64,000 nucleotides of DNA from Rhodopseudomonas palustris (GTDB lineage: Bacteria > Pseudomonadota > Alphaproteobacteria > Rhizobiales > Xanthobacteraceae): NCBI GenBank assembly GCA_016215605.1, contig JACRJB010000007.1, positions 1 through 64,000 of the forward strand. The letters are read 5' to 3'. The notes under the pieces are model-generated. The model ran no database searches. It had not been told where the DNA came from and worked only from the letters and a program-made list of their open reading frames with translations. Position 1 is the stretch's first letter; every line of letters begins with the position of its first letter. A program made the translations under genes and the position numbers. Positions 43,406-50,965 of this stretch are shown here, piece after piece.

Positions 43406-43738
43406 ATGTCGCCGGATGCGTTCAATAATCTGTTCTCGCTGCTGATCGGCTTCGCCGTCGCCGGTGCCCTGAGCAGCGGCTATCAGGCGATGGTGCGGCG
43501 GCCGGCCGGGTTCGGCCTGCTGCAGCAGGGGGTGGTGGCGCAGAGCTTCGCCGCGGTGCCGTTCCTGATGTTCGCCGCGCCCTTCATCATCATGCGCAAC
43601 ATCCTGCTCGGCCCGCGCACCGAGGGCCGCCGTCGCACCGAATTCGTGATGCTGGCGACCGTGCTGGCCGGCACCTGGAGCATGATGTCCGGCACCGTGC
43701 TGCTGATGGCGCTGCACGCGGTCGGCGTGGTCGCCTGA
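43406..43738 (+). CDS. Small membrane protein of unknown function
   Basis: A 110-aa protein with about three hydrophobic helices (NLFSLLIGFAVAGALSSGY, AAVPFLMFAAPFIIMRNILL and LATVLAGTWSMMSGTVLL). It is probably an inner-membrane protein. The ATG at 43406 is preferred because the upstream extension is poor. A perfect CtrA box lies 70 bp upstream, so it may be cell-cycle regulated. It is followed 58 nt later by the gamma-carbonic anhydrase gene. No family is assigned. Confidence 0.7.
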   Translation: MSPDAFNNLFSLLIGFAVAGALSSGYQAMVRRPAGFGLLQQGVVAQSFAAVPFLMFAAPFIIMRNILLGPRTEGRRRTEFVMLATVLAGTWSMMSGTVLLMALHAVGVVA

Positions 43739-43796
43739 AAACAATTGCTCTCGGCTGCGGGCGTTGCCATGACTGGGCGCGCAACAGGAGACCGAG

Positions 43797-44327
43797 ATGG
43801 CGATCTACGAGCTGGACGGCAACAAGCCTGATCTTCCGCAGGATGGAAACTACTTCATCGCCGAAACCGCCACGGTGATCGGCAAGGTGCGGCTGAAGCC
43901 GTCGGCCACCGTGTGGTTCGGCGCGGTGCTGCGCGGCGACAACGAATGGATCGAGATCGGCGAGGGCTCCAACGTCCAGGACGGCTCGACCTGCCACACC
44001 GATCCCGGCTTTCCGCTGACCATCGGCAAGAACTGCACGATCGGTCACAACGTCATCCTGCACGGCTGCACTATCGAGGACGGCGCGCTGATCGGGATGG
44101 GCTCGATCGTGATGAACGGCGCCCGGATCGGCCGCGGCTCGATCGTCGGCGCCGGTGCGATCGTCACCGAGGGCAAGCAATTTCCGGAAAATTCGCTGAT
44201 CCTCGGCGCGCCGGCCAAAGTCGCGCGCACGCTCGACCCGGCACAGGCCGCGGCGATGGGCGCGCCGGCGAAGTTCTATGCCGCCAACGGCCCGCGCTAC
44301 GCCAAGGGCCTCAAGAAGATCGGCTGA
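43797..44327 (+). CDS. Gamma-carbonic anhydrase family protein
   Basis: A 176-aa left-handed beta-helix protein with hexapeptide repeats. Candidate metal ligands are His67 (CHTDPG), His84 and His89 (GHNVILHGC), matching the Zn sites of the CamH/YrdA group. It may be a carbonic anhydrase, or a related acyltransferase-like protein with an unknown substrate. ACAGGAGA precedes the ATG. It is convergent with two small genes on the other strand. Confidence 0.9.
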   Translation: MAIYELDGNKPDLPQDGNYFIAETATVIGKVRLKPSATVWFGAVLRGDNEWIEIGEGSNVQDGSTCHTDPGFPLTIGKNCTIGHNVILHGCTIEDGALIGMGSIVMNGARIGRGSIVGAGAIVTEGKQFPENSLILGAPAKVARTLDPAQAAAMGAPAKFYAANGPRYAKGLKKIG

Positions 44328-44369
44328 CGCTGGCGCGGCGCGCCAACGCCCGAGACCGGCAACGGCGCG

Positions 44370-44531
44370 TCAGCTGCCTTCGGACTGGCTGGCTTCCATC
44401 GCGGTGGCGACGCGCTCGTGGCCGGCGGCCCACAACGCGTAGTCCTCGGTGCCCTCCGGATAGGGATTGGTCTCGGCGGGGATGTTGTCGCGCGCGGCGC
44501 GCTCGCCCTGTTCAAACGGATCGTCTGCCAT
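44370..44531 (-). CDS. Rmf/CrpP-like small protein
   Basis: A 53-aa protein whose sequence (NPYPEGTEDYALWAAGHERV) resembles the ribosome modulation factor/CrpP fold found in small proteobacterial proteins. AAGGA lies 7 nt upstream of the ATG. It follows the 68-aa gene by 11 nt and is probably co-transcribed. A ribosome-binding or stress role is only suggested by resemblance. Confidence 0.65.
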   Translation of the reverse strand: MADDPFEQGERAARDNIPAETNPYPEGTEDYALWAAGHERVATAMEASQSEGS

Positions 44532-44542
44532 CGGTGTGTCCT

Positions 44543-44749
44543 TCACTGTTTGCCGCGCTGCCGATCCGGCGCGGCCTTGGCGACCGCGCTCTTGCGCAGC
44601 GCGTCTTTCAGGTCGATCGGCACGCCGTGCTTCTTCAGCAGATCGGCGAACGCCTCGTCGGCGAGCTCCTGCAGCGTGGCCATCCGGTCGCGGCCGAGCT
44701 GCTTGAGCTTGTCGAAAGTGTCCTCGTCGAATCCGATCAGCTTGCGCAT
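44543..44749 (-). CDS. Small conserved protein, RHH-like
   Basis: A 68-aa protein beginning MRKLIGFDEDTFDKLKQL and continuing as charged helix (MATLQELADEAFADLLKKHG). The pattern resembles ribbon-helix-helix or other small DNA/RNA-binding proteins. GAGTC lies upstream of the ATG. It is the upstream member of a pair with the Rmf/CrpP-like gene. Confidence 0.65.
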   Translation of the reverse strand: MRKLIGFDEDTFDKLKQLGRDRMATLQELADEAFADLLKKHGVPIDLKDALRKSAVAKAAPDRQRGKQ

Positions 44750-44921
44750 GGCGCCGACTCTCCCCCGTGCACAAAGCGCGGCGCCCGGCATTCGTTCCGC
44801 CGCCGGCGCCGGACGCTCAGTCGCGTAGATTTGAAATCCGGGAGGCGCCGGATGCCGAACAAAATGCGGCCGGAGGGCGCATGCTGGACGCGGGGCGAGG
44901 GTGTCCGGAATGGAGTGAAAG

Positions 44922-45296
44922 ATGTTTGGTAAGGCGATCGTTGCGTTTTCGATCGGCGCGCTGGTCGCGCTGGCGGCGCCGACAGCGGCCTCGGCGCGTG
45001 GCGGCTTCCACGGCGGCGGCTGGCACGGCGGGGGGTGGCATGGTGGTGGCTGGCACGGTGGCGGTTGGCACGGCGGCTGGCGCGGTCCCGGCTTCGGCAT
45101 CGGAGCGGTCGGCGTCGGTCTCGGGCTCGGCCTGGCGGCGCCCTATGCCTGGGGCGGCTACGGTCCCGCCTACTACAACGGCTATGGCTACAGCTATCCG
45201 GCCGCGGTCGGCTACGACGACGGCTGCTATCTCAGGACGCAGCGGGTGTGGACGCCCTATGGCTGGCGATTGCGGCGCGTCGAGGTCTGCTACTGA
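44922..45296 (+). CDS. Secreted Gly/Trp/His-repeat protein (sulfur-globule-protein-like)
   Basis: A 124-aa protein with a signal peptide (about 1-25, ending AASARGG) and a run of GGGWH-type units at about 28-50, then a Gly/Tyr-rich stretch (YYNGYGYSYPA). It ends with a conserved-looking tail RTQRVWTPYGWRLRRVEVCY with two Cys in the last 30 residues. Similar Gly/Tyr/Trp-rich exported proteins include sulfur globule proteins and other rhizobial surface proteins. The mature region is probably unstructured. GGAG precedes the ATG. It is convergent with the porin gene. Confidence 0.75.
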   Translation: MFGKAIVAFSIGALVALAAPTAASARGGFHGGGWHGGGWHGGGWHGGGWHGGWRGPGFGIGAVGVGLGLGLAAPYAWGGYGPAYYNGYGYSYPAAVGYDDGCYLRTQRVWTPYGWRLRRVEVCY

Positions 45297-45325
45297 CCGC
45301 GCGGCGCGACCTCCCAAAACAGGAA

Positions 45326-45353
45326 AACCTCCGGCGGGGCATCGCCGGAGGTT
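45326..45353 (-). terminator. Rho-independent terminator of the porin gene
   Basis: A perfect 11-bp stem (AACCTCCGGCG with CGCCGGAGGTT) and a 6-nt loop. Read on the minus strand, it is followed by TTTT and then CCTGTTTT. It sits 34 bp past the porin stop and also ends the convergent Gly/Trp/His-repeat gene. Confidence 0.85.
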
Positions 45354-45386
45354 CCTGGAGGTTTACATGGGTCCTTTCGTCGTTGT

Positions 45387-46859
45387 TTAGAAAGTGCGCT
45401 GGACGCGGACGGCGCCGGTCCAGGTGTCCTGGTCCTTGAACTGGTAGACCGCGGTCGGCTTGGTCGCACCCGGGTTCACCGCACCGGTGTTGCCGGTGTA
45501 GTTCTGGTCGATGCGGGTGTAGATGACTTCGCCCGACAGCGTCAGGTTCTTGACCGGGGTCCACGCGGTGCGGGTACCGATCTGCGCGATGTTGAAGTTC
45601 GGGTTGCCCACGAAGGTGCCGCCGACCGCATTGCGGAGGCCGGTGGTGTAGAGGGCGCCGCCGGCGCTGCCGAAGTCGACCGACGAATACGCGCCGAAGA
45701 TCGACGTGGCCCACTGCGGGGTCCAGTTGTGGTTGAAGGCGCCGCGGATGCCCCAGGCCTTGGTGGTCTCGATGCCGCCGCCGGTGGTGAACAGGCCGTC
45801 GACCGCCGAACCGATCGCGATGGTCTGGTAGGCACCGATGGCGCCGTTGCCGTACATCGAGAAGTTGTTCGGGCTGGTGCCGCCGATCACGTAGCGGATC
45901 GCGCCATCAGCATAGGTCGCATCGAGGTTGATGCTGTCGCCGGGGCCGGTCGGCAGGTTCTTGAGCGACAGCGCGGCGAGCACCGCGTAGCCCCACTTGT
46001 CGTCCGGATGACCCGAGGTCTCGAGCGACGGGTTGTAGTAGCTGGCGCGGATCTGGTGCGCCGCGGCCGACACCTGGAACAGGCCCCAGGCCTGGTCGAC
46101 GCGGACCTTGCCGACGATGTCCGGGATCTGCGTGCCAGCGGTGTAGCTGGTGCCGACGCCGGCGCCCGACAGCCAGGTGGCCGGGGTGTTGGTGCCGCCG
46201 AGGCCCGAGGTGTTGAACACGCTGGAGACGCCCTGCGCCTGGCGATAGCTGCTCTGGTCTTCGAGGCTGATCGAGCCCGACACGCCGTTGCCGAATTCGG
46301 CGGTGTAGGAAACCTGGTTCACGCCGGTCGACGTATCGTCGCCGCCGAGCAGGTTCGACGTGATGTTGCCCGGAGCGCCGTTCCACGGGGTCGAGAACTG
46401 CGACACCGCCTTACCGAAGGTGAAGCCGGCGAACTGAACGAAGGCGAAGTACACGCCGAGGCTGCCGCCGGCGACCGCGTCGCCCGTGGTCCAGGTGAAC
46501 ACCGAGTCGAAGTAGGTGCGCACGACGCCGTATTCGGTCGCGGTGCGGGTGTCGATGTTGAGGTCCTGACGAACGCGCGAGATGGTGGTGTTCGCGAGGC
46601 GGTTCTGCTGGCCGGCGGCGCCGTTCCAGGCCGGGGTCTCGGTCATGCCCGAGGCGTTGAACGCGGTCTCGGCGCGGGTGTAGCCGCCGAGCTTGATGCA
46701 GGTGTCGGTACCCGGGATGTAGTAGAAGCCCGCGCCGTAGAGCGAGCAAACCTTGACGTATTCGACCGCCTTGGCCTTGAGCGGCAGGTCGGCAGCTTGC
46801 GCGGCCGTCGCCATCAGAACGGCCGTGCTGCCCAGCATCAGGCCCTTAACGAACTTCAT
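45387..46859 (-). CDS. Outer-membrane porin (alphaproteobacterial Porin_2 family)
   Basis: A 490-aa outer-membrane beta-barrel. The signal peptide is at about 1-22 (cleavage near AQAADLPL). The N-terminus of the mature protein has the typical VEYVKVCSLYGAGFYYIPGT with its Cys pair, and the C-terminus ends in Phe (AVRVQRTF), as needed for outer-membrane assembly. TTGGAGG precedes the ATG at 46859 at good spacing; an in-frame upstream ATG at 46904 lacks one. A strong terminator follows. It is monocistronic, divergent from marR across a 528-bp gap. Confidence 0.93.
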   Translation of the reverse strand: MKFVKGLMLGSTAVLMATAAQAADLPLKAKAVEYVKVCSLYGAGFYYIPGTDTCIKLGGYTRAETAFNASGMTETPAWNGAAGQQNRLANTTISRVRQDLNIDTRTATEYGVVRTYFDSVFTWTTGDAVAGGSLGVYFAFVQFAGFTFGKAVSQFSTPWNGAPGNITSNLLGGDDTSTGVNQVSYTAEFGNGVSGSISLEDQSSYRQAQGVSSVFNTSGLGGTNTPATWLSGAGVGTSYTAGTQIPDIVGKVRVDQAWGLFQVSAAAHQIRASYYNPSLETSGHPDDKWGYAVLAALSLKNLPTGPGDSINLDATYADGAIRYVIGGTSPNNFSMYGNGAIGAYQTIAIGSAVDGLFTTGGGIETTKAWGIRGAFNHNWTPQWATSIFGAYSSVDFGSAGGALYTTGLRNAVGGTFVGNPNFNIAQIGTRTAWTPVKNLTLSGEVIYTRIDQNYTGNTGAVNPGATKPTAVYQFKDQDTWTGAVRVQRTF

Positions 46860-47049
46860 TTGAAACCTCCAAGTTTGCCTTTTGGGCAATGCCGTGGGCT
46901 TCAAGTATCGGCCGCACGGCTCACCCGCGAACTACCCTGAAAGCGCCCGCAATGTCCGCGCAGCGCCGTTCTCGGGCAGGGACGACTTCGAGGTGCCCCC
47001 CTCCGTCGGTCTCAGACTCGATACATAACAAAGTTAGCTATTGAAAGGA

Positions 47050-47077
47050 CCAAACAAAGATATCTATCTTGGTTTGG
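47050..47077. promoter_or_regulatory. 28-bp imperfect palindrome, operator-like
   Basis: Arms CCAAACAAAGATA and TATCTTGGTTTGG pair at 12 of 13 positions around a 2-nt centre. It lies about 190 bp upstream of the porin start and 310 bp upstream of marR. The AT-rich dyad stands out locally. It is probably a protein-binding site; which protein is not known. Confidence 0.6.
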
Positions 47078-47153
47078 GTTATCTGTGGCAAGGTCGCAAC
47101 ACTGCGTCACGATTCTGTCACGATGCAGGATCAGGCATGGCGCACGAAAAACA

Positions 47154-47171
47154 ACTCGGTCAAAACCGAGT
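47154..47171 (-). terminator. Hairpin followed by U-run on the minus strand
   Basis: Stem ACTCGGT/ACCGAGT with a 4-nt loop. On the minus strand it is followed by TGTTTTTCG. There is no annotated minus-strand gene just upstream of it, so it may end a small RNA or antisense transcript, or terminate transcription leaking toward the porin. Confidence 0.5.
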
Positions 47172-47351
47172 CAGGGGGACAATTTGCTGAATCTGAAACG
47201 AATTTCAGACTGAAGCGTCTTCCTGGGAACATCCGGAAAGGATGACCTTGCGGGTAGATTGAGCGGAGTGGCCCAAGTTTGATCATGCAACTCCGCATGG
47301 GATACCTTATCAAAAAACATTCTGCTCTTCGCTAACTGGCAGGGCAGGGGA

Positions 47352-47367
47352 ACGTTTGAGGAAACGT
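47352..47367. promoter_or_regulatory. Candidate MarR operator
   Basis: A perfect 6-bp inverted repeat, ACGTTT-GAGG-AAACGT, about 20 bp upstream of the marR start. MarR proteins commonly bind 16-20-bp palindromes at their own promoters. Confidence 0.5.
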
Positions 47368-47387
47368 CGCGATCGGAGGTCTATGGA

Positions 47388-47927
47388 ATGCCGAATCGGC
47401 ACACCGCTCGCATCATTGAAACGGCCGAACCGGCGCCCGAGCAGGCGCCGATCGCCGTCACCGGCGACCACCCTGTATCCTACCAGGTGATCTGGGATTT
47501 CGTCTCGATCAGCAACAATCTGGAGGACATGCGCCGCGCCTGGGCGAAGCTGTTCGGCATCAGCGGCTCGCAATGGCTCATCCTGATGGCGATCAGCGAT
47601 CTCGATCGGGGCAACGGCGTGTCGGTCGGCGACGTCTCCGACAAGATCCACGCGGTGTCGACCTTCGTCACGACGCAGACCAAGATTCTGGAGCGGCTCG
47701 GCCTGATCAACCGCGTCACCTCGACCGCCGACGCCCGCGTCGTGCTGATGTCGCTGTCGGAGGCCGCGCAGGCCAAGATGGCCGAACTGACGCCGCGCTG
47801 GGAAGCACTGCACGAATACATCTTCCGCGACTTCGACGTCGAAGCGCTGAACGACGTCAAGGCCAAGCTCGAAATGCTGAAGCGCCGCACCAAGATCGCG
47901 ATGCAGCGCGTCGCGGAAGACATCTGA
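47388..47927 (+). CDS. MarR family transcriptional regulator
   Basis: A 179-aa winged-helix regulator. The DNA-binding region is at about 55-120 (VGDVSDKIHAVSTFVTTQTKIL, with the wing at VTSTADARVVLMSLS). The N-terminal helices and the long C-terminal helix form the dimer interface. GGAGG precedes the ATG with 8-nt spacing. It is divergent from the porin gene, with two dyads between them. It may respond to an aromatic acid, as MarR proteins often do, but no ligand can be read. Confidence 0.9.
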   Translation: MPNRHTARIIETAEPAPEQAPIAVTGDHPVSYQVIWDFVSISNNLEDMRRAWAKLFGISGSQWLILMAISDLDRGNGVSVGDVSDKIHAVSTFVTTQTKILERLGLINRVTSTADARVVLMSLSEAAQAKMAELTPRWEALHEYIFRDFDVEALNDVKAKLEMLKRRTKIAMQRVAEDI

Positions 47928-48061
47928 GGCGCGGCTGGTCCGGCGCGCTGTTTGGCCTGCAATGCACATGGATGGGATTGATCTTGACGATCGCACAGGC
48001 TGGTGCAACTAATTGAGATAGTAATTTTTGAATTGATTTTCGGTAGTGCAGGATTTCAGCG

Positions 48062-48325
48062 ATGTCCCGTTTCCATTGGGCGGTCGTTCTGTTGTGCATG
48101 GTTGTGCCGGCCAATGCTGGCGGAGAGCCGAAATCAAAGCTCGCGCCGCATCAAGAGATTCCGGTTATCGACCCCATAGCGCCGCCGCCCGGTGCGCCGC
48201 GGCCCATTCCCCGTCCTGACACACAGATATTCGTTCCCTCGATGGAGGTCCTGAAGCTGGATGTGGTGCTGCCTCCGACCGAGCCGCCCCCGCGGACGCC
48301 TCCGCCCGCCCCGGCGCAGCAATAG
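48062..48325 (+). CDS. Small exported proline-rich protein
   Basis: An 87-aa protein with a signal peptide (about 1-20, VVLLCMVVPANAGG) and a Pro-rich mature region that includes PPPGAPRPIPRPD and PPTEPPPRTPPPAPA. It has no Cys in the mature part. It lies upstream of a 249-aa exported membrane protein. No function is assigned; translation is supported by the clear signal peptide. Confidence 0.6.
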   Translation: MSRFHWAVVLLCMVVPANAGGEPKSKLAPHQEIPVIDPIAPPPGAPRPIPRPDTQIFVPSMEVLKLDVVLPPTEPPPRTPPPAPAQQ

Positions 48326-48427
48326 CGGACGCCCGAGCCGGGTAGGATCAGTCACTTTTGCGAAATCGGCACAGTTATGATCATGCGACACGACCGCAAA
48401 TTCATGCCTTTCTGGGAAGGCTCGACC

Positions 48428-49177
48428 ATGCCACGGCTGATCGCGACGGCGATCATCGCCGTGATCTTGTCAGCAAGTTTGCCGGTGCTAGCGCAGGACC
48501 CGGCGCAGCCGGCCGCGCCGCGGCCAGGCACGGAAGCCGTCAAGGAGCCTGTAAAGTCGGCATCGCCCGCGGCGGTCGACGCTGAAGTGGCGAAATGGCG
48601 GAACTACGCGGACTTGGTGACGAAGCAAAACGAGGAACTGCGCGCGCGCCTCGACGGGATAGAGGCGCCGTTGTGGGAACGCTATCTCAAAGCCAAGATC
48701 AGCGAATACGATTTCAAAGTTGAAATGCTGGAGGTCAACAAGCGAGCCTTCGCGCATCAGTATTTCGCGTCGTACGTGATCCTGGCTCTGGTCGTCGCCG
48801 TCGTTCTCGGCGGTCTGTATTTCGCTCATGTGCAGTTGATGGCCGGCCTCCGACCATTGTTGGAGGCACCCGGTGCGGAGTCGGGCGCCGTGGCGCAGGG
48901 CGCCGGCACCGCTGGTCCTCCGGGTGATCCAAAGGCGCGGGGCGCTGGGGCGGTGCCGATCGACGCGACGACGTTGAGTGCCGAGATTGGTAAGGTCACG
49001 GTCACTTCGTCAATCGTCGGCGTCGTGGTTCTGGTCATCTCGCTGGCGTTTCTGTTCATCTACACGCAGCAGATCTACACCATCCGCATCACCGATCCGT
49101 ATCGGCCGACGGTCGGCGAGCCGGGCAAGCCGGAGACGAAATCCGATACGGCTTCCTCCCCGCAAACAGCGAAGTAA
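48428..49177 (+). CDS. Hypothetical exported two-helix membrane protein
   Basis: A 249-aa protein. The signal peptide (about 1-23, ending LPVLAQDP) is followed by a helical linker rich in charge, then two hydrophobic helices (about 113-134 and 201-225) separated by an Ala/Gly/Pro-rich loop. GGGAAGG lies 7 nt upstream of the ATG at 48428; an in-frame ATG at 48377 lacks a ribosome binding site. The domain is unknown to me. It shares its 3' terminator region with the BTLCP gene. Confidence 0.7.
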   Translation: MPRLIATAIIAVILSASLPVLAQDPAQPAAPRPGTEAVKEPVKSASPAAVDAEVAKWRNYADLVTKQNEELRARLDGIEAPLWERYLKAKISEYDFKVEMLEVNKRAFAHQYFASYVILALVVAVVLGGLYFAHVQLMAGLRPLLEAPGAESGAVAQGAGTAGPPGDPKARGAGAVPIDATTLSAEIGKVTVTSSIVGVVVLVISLAFLFIYTQQIYTIRITDPYRPTVGEPGKPETKSDTASSPQTAK

Positions 49178-49201
49178 TCCACGCTGACGGCCGAAGCCCC
49201 C

Positions 49202-49237
49202 AAAAAGTTGCGGCCAGCCCTGGGGAAGGCTGGCCGC
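49202..49237 (-). terminator. Rho-independent terminator for the BTLCP gene
   Basis: A 10-bp stem (GCGGCCAGCC with GGCTGGCCGC) and an 8-nt loop. Read on the minus strand, the tail is AACTTTTTGG. It is suitably placed to end both the BTLCP gene and, in the other direction, the 249-aa gene. Confidence 0.8.
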
Positions 49238-49330
49238 GCACGATCCGATCTGGGACGGGGAGGGGTGGGGATATGACCGGATCGTGTTTTCGCAAAGCTC
49301 CTGTCGGTGTCGTTCGTTGCTGTCGTCGCC

Positions 49331-49954
49331 TCAGCGCTGCTGTGCGCTGGCGGTTGCGATGGCCGGGCGGGAATCGCCGAGGGCGACCCATTCATTCGCG
49401 TCGGTCTGCGACTGACGCTTGACGAAGCGGTAGCCGGTCTCGGTCCAGGCGACGACTTCCTCGTTCTGATTGTCGAGGACGAACTCGCCCTTGTCGGTCT
49501 TCACCGTCAGCACCGCGTGACCTTCGTTCTTCTTGTCGCGGACCACGGTGATCAGCAGCGCTTCGCGCGGCCATCCGGCGTCGATCAGCATCTTGCGCTT
49601 CAGCAGCACGTAGTCTTCGCAATCGCCGTAACCGTCGGTGGGCAGCGACCACTTCTCGATCACGCCCCAATGGTCCATGTCGGTCAGCGGCTTGACGTTG
49701 TCGTTGACCCAGCGATTGACCTTCAGCAGGTCCTGCCACGCGGTCTGCGTCAGCACGATGTCGCGTGCCTGGCTGCGTCCGCCGCGGCAGTCGCCGGGAT
49801 TGTCGGAGCAGAATTCGATCCAGCCGATCGGCGCACGCGTGGTATCACCGATGCTGGCGTAGCGAACTTTTTCTCCTGCCTGAGCCGCCGCCGTCATGGT
49901 GACGACCAGCGCCGCAATCGTTAGTCCCGTCCGCAATCCCCTGCTAACAAACAT
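49331..49954 (-). CDS. Transglutaminase-like cysteine peptidase (BTLCP/DUF920, LapG-like)
   Basis: A 207-aa exported protein with a signal peptide at about 1-26. The catalytic triad is visible: Cys112 in GDCEDYVLLKR, His146 in NEGHAVL and Asp161 in VLDNQ. BTLCP proteins include LapG, which cleaves surface adhesins under c-di-GMP control. GGGGG precedes the ATG. The promoter faces an AT-rich, dyad-rich gap. No LapA/LapD partner is visible here, so a LapG role is only possible. Confidence 0.87.
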   Translation of the reverse strand: MFVSRGLRTGLTIAALVVTMTAAAQAGEKVRYASIGDTTRAPIGWIEFCSDNPGDCRGGRSQARDIVLTQTAWQDLLKVNRWVNDNVKPLTDMDHWGVIEKWSLPTDGYGDCEDYVLLKRKMLIDAGWPREALLITVVRDKKNEGHAVLTVKTDKGEFVLDNQNEEVVAWTETGYRFVKRQSQTDANEWVALGDSRPAIATASAQQR

Positions 49955-50286
49955 TGTGGCCCCCGTGTTCTTGTTGGGACCATGATTTCCACAAACGCTT
50001 TGCAGGGCCGCTAAATCAACTAAGTAAAGTCGAGACGAATACTCGTAAAACTAAGCGCGAATTCGATCTGTACTTGAATCGAATTCGCGTAAAATTTGAT
50101 AAGACTGTAATTGATTCAAATTTGAACGATTAAGGCGTAACGCGCTGCGGCGTCGACGGATCTGGTTTCAACAGCCGCGCGGGTTAACCATCGCGGGCCG
50201 CTCGGCGCACGCCGGCGCGCCGCCGAAAGGCGGCGTCGTGGGGGCTTCAGAGGGCTGTCAGGGGCGGGATCGAAGGTCGCGCGCGT
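49955..50286. other. AT-rich 332-bp gap with two nested dyads
   Basis: It lies between the BTLCP start and the PilZ gene 3' end. It is markedly AT-rich for this genome. The dyads are CGCGAATTCGAT/ATCGAATTCGCG (50056-50067 and 50078-50089) and AAATTTGA/TCAAATTT (50092-50099 and 50116-50123). No gene is visible. Confidence 0.6.
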
Positions 50287-50898
50287 TCACCGCGCAGTAA
50301 CGCTGTCTTCGAGGGTTTCTTCGGGCTGCTCGTGGATGAACTCCAGAGCGAAGCCGTCGTCGAGATGGCGGACGACGCGAGACTGCACCCGGCCGAGCAG
50401 AACCTGGGAGTCCAGCGGCGGCTTGTGCTCAGCGGCGATCGCCGCGCCGGAGCGCGACATGTCGATGATCCGGCAGGTCATCCGGCTGCCGTCCTCGAGC
50501 GTGAGCATCGAGATCGGGTTGCGCGGCACGATACGGTCGTGGCGGCGGTCTTCCGGCAAATTGAGGATGTCGCGGTTGGCGAGCCAGGTGAGCTGGGCCG
50601 CGAGCTTGTCGCGCTTGCGCGGCGTGGCGCCCACCGTCATCGCGAAGCCGTTGTCGATAATGCGGGTGATCTTGCCTTCGACGCGGCCGATATGGTCGAG
50701 ATAGGCGATGACGCGATCGCCGACATTGCCGATCCCGGGCGCCAGCATCGCCAGGCCGCCCGGCGACATGTTGATCACCTGGCAGGGAAACTCCCGCCGA
50801 TCCGGCAGCATGTAGCGGCCCAGCAGGTGCACCTTGACCCGCTGGAATCGCCGCCGCTCCGCCGTTGCCGACGGGATCACTGGTTTTTGCAACAACAA
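50287..50898 (-). CDS. Tandem PilZ domain protein
   Basis: A 203-aa protein with two PilZ-like units. The first has RRRFQR and NMSPGGLAM, the second RRHDRIV and DMSRSGAAI, matching the RxxxR and (D/N)xSxxG c-di-GMP-binding motifs. It is probably a c-di-GMP receptor regulating motility or surface polysaccharide. The start is TTG at 50898 in a run of Leu codons and is uncertain. A near-CtrA box lies about 55 bp upstream. The hybrid kinase gene lies just upstream on the same strand. Confidence 0.85.
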   Translation of the reverse strand: MLLQKPVIPSATAERRRFQRVKVHLLGRYMLPDRREFPCQVINMSPGGLAMLAPGIGNVGDRVIAYLDHIGRVEGKITRIIDNGFAMTVGATPRKRDKLAAQLTWLANRDILNLPEDRRHDRIVPRNPISMLTLEDGSRMTCRIIDMSRSGAAIAAEHKPPLDSQVLLGRVQSRVVRHLDDGFALEFIHEQPEETLEDSVTAR

Positions 50899-50965
50899 GG
50901 ACTATCCGCTGGTCGGCCGGAAACGAAATATCCGCAACCGTAGGGCGAGCAGGGTTAACGGCTCG

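Noticed and set aside
47041-47100. Riboswitch in the porin/marR region
   Set aside because: No conserved riboswitch core was recognised; the structure is a simple dyad more typical of a protein operator.
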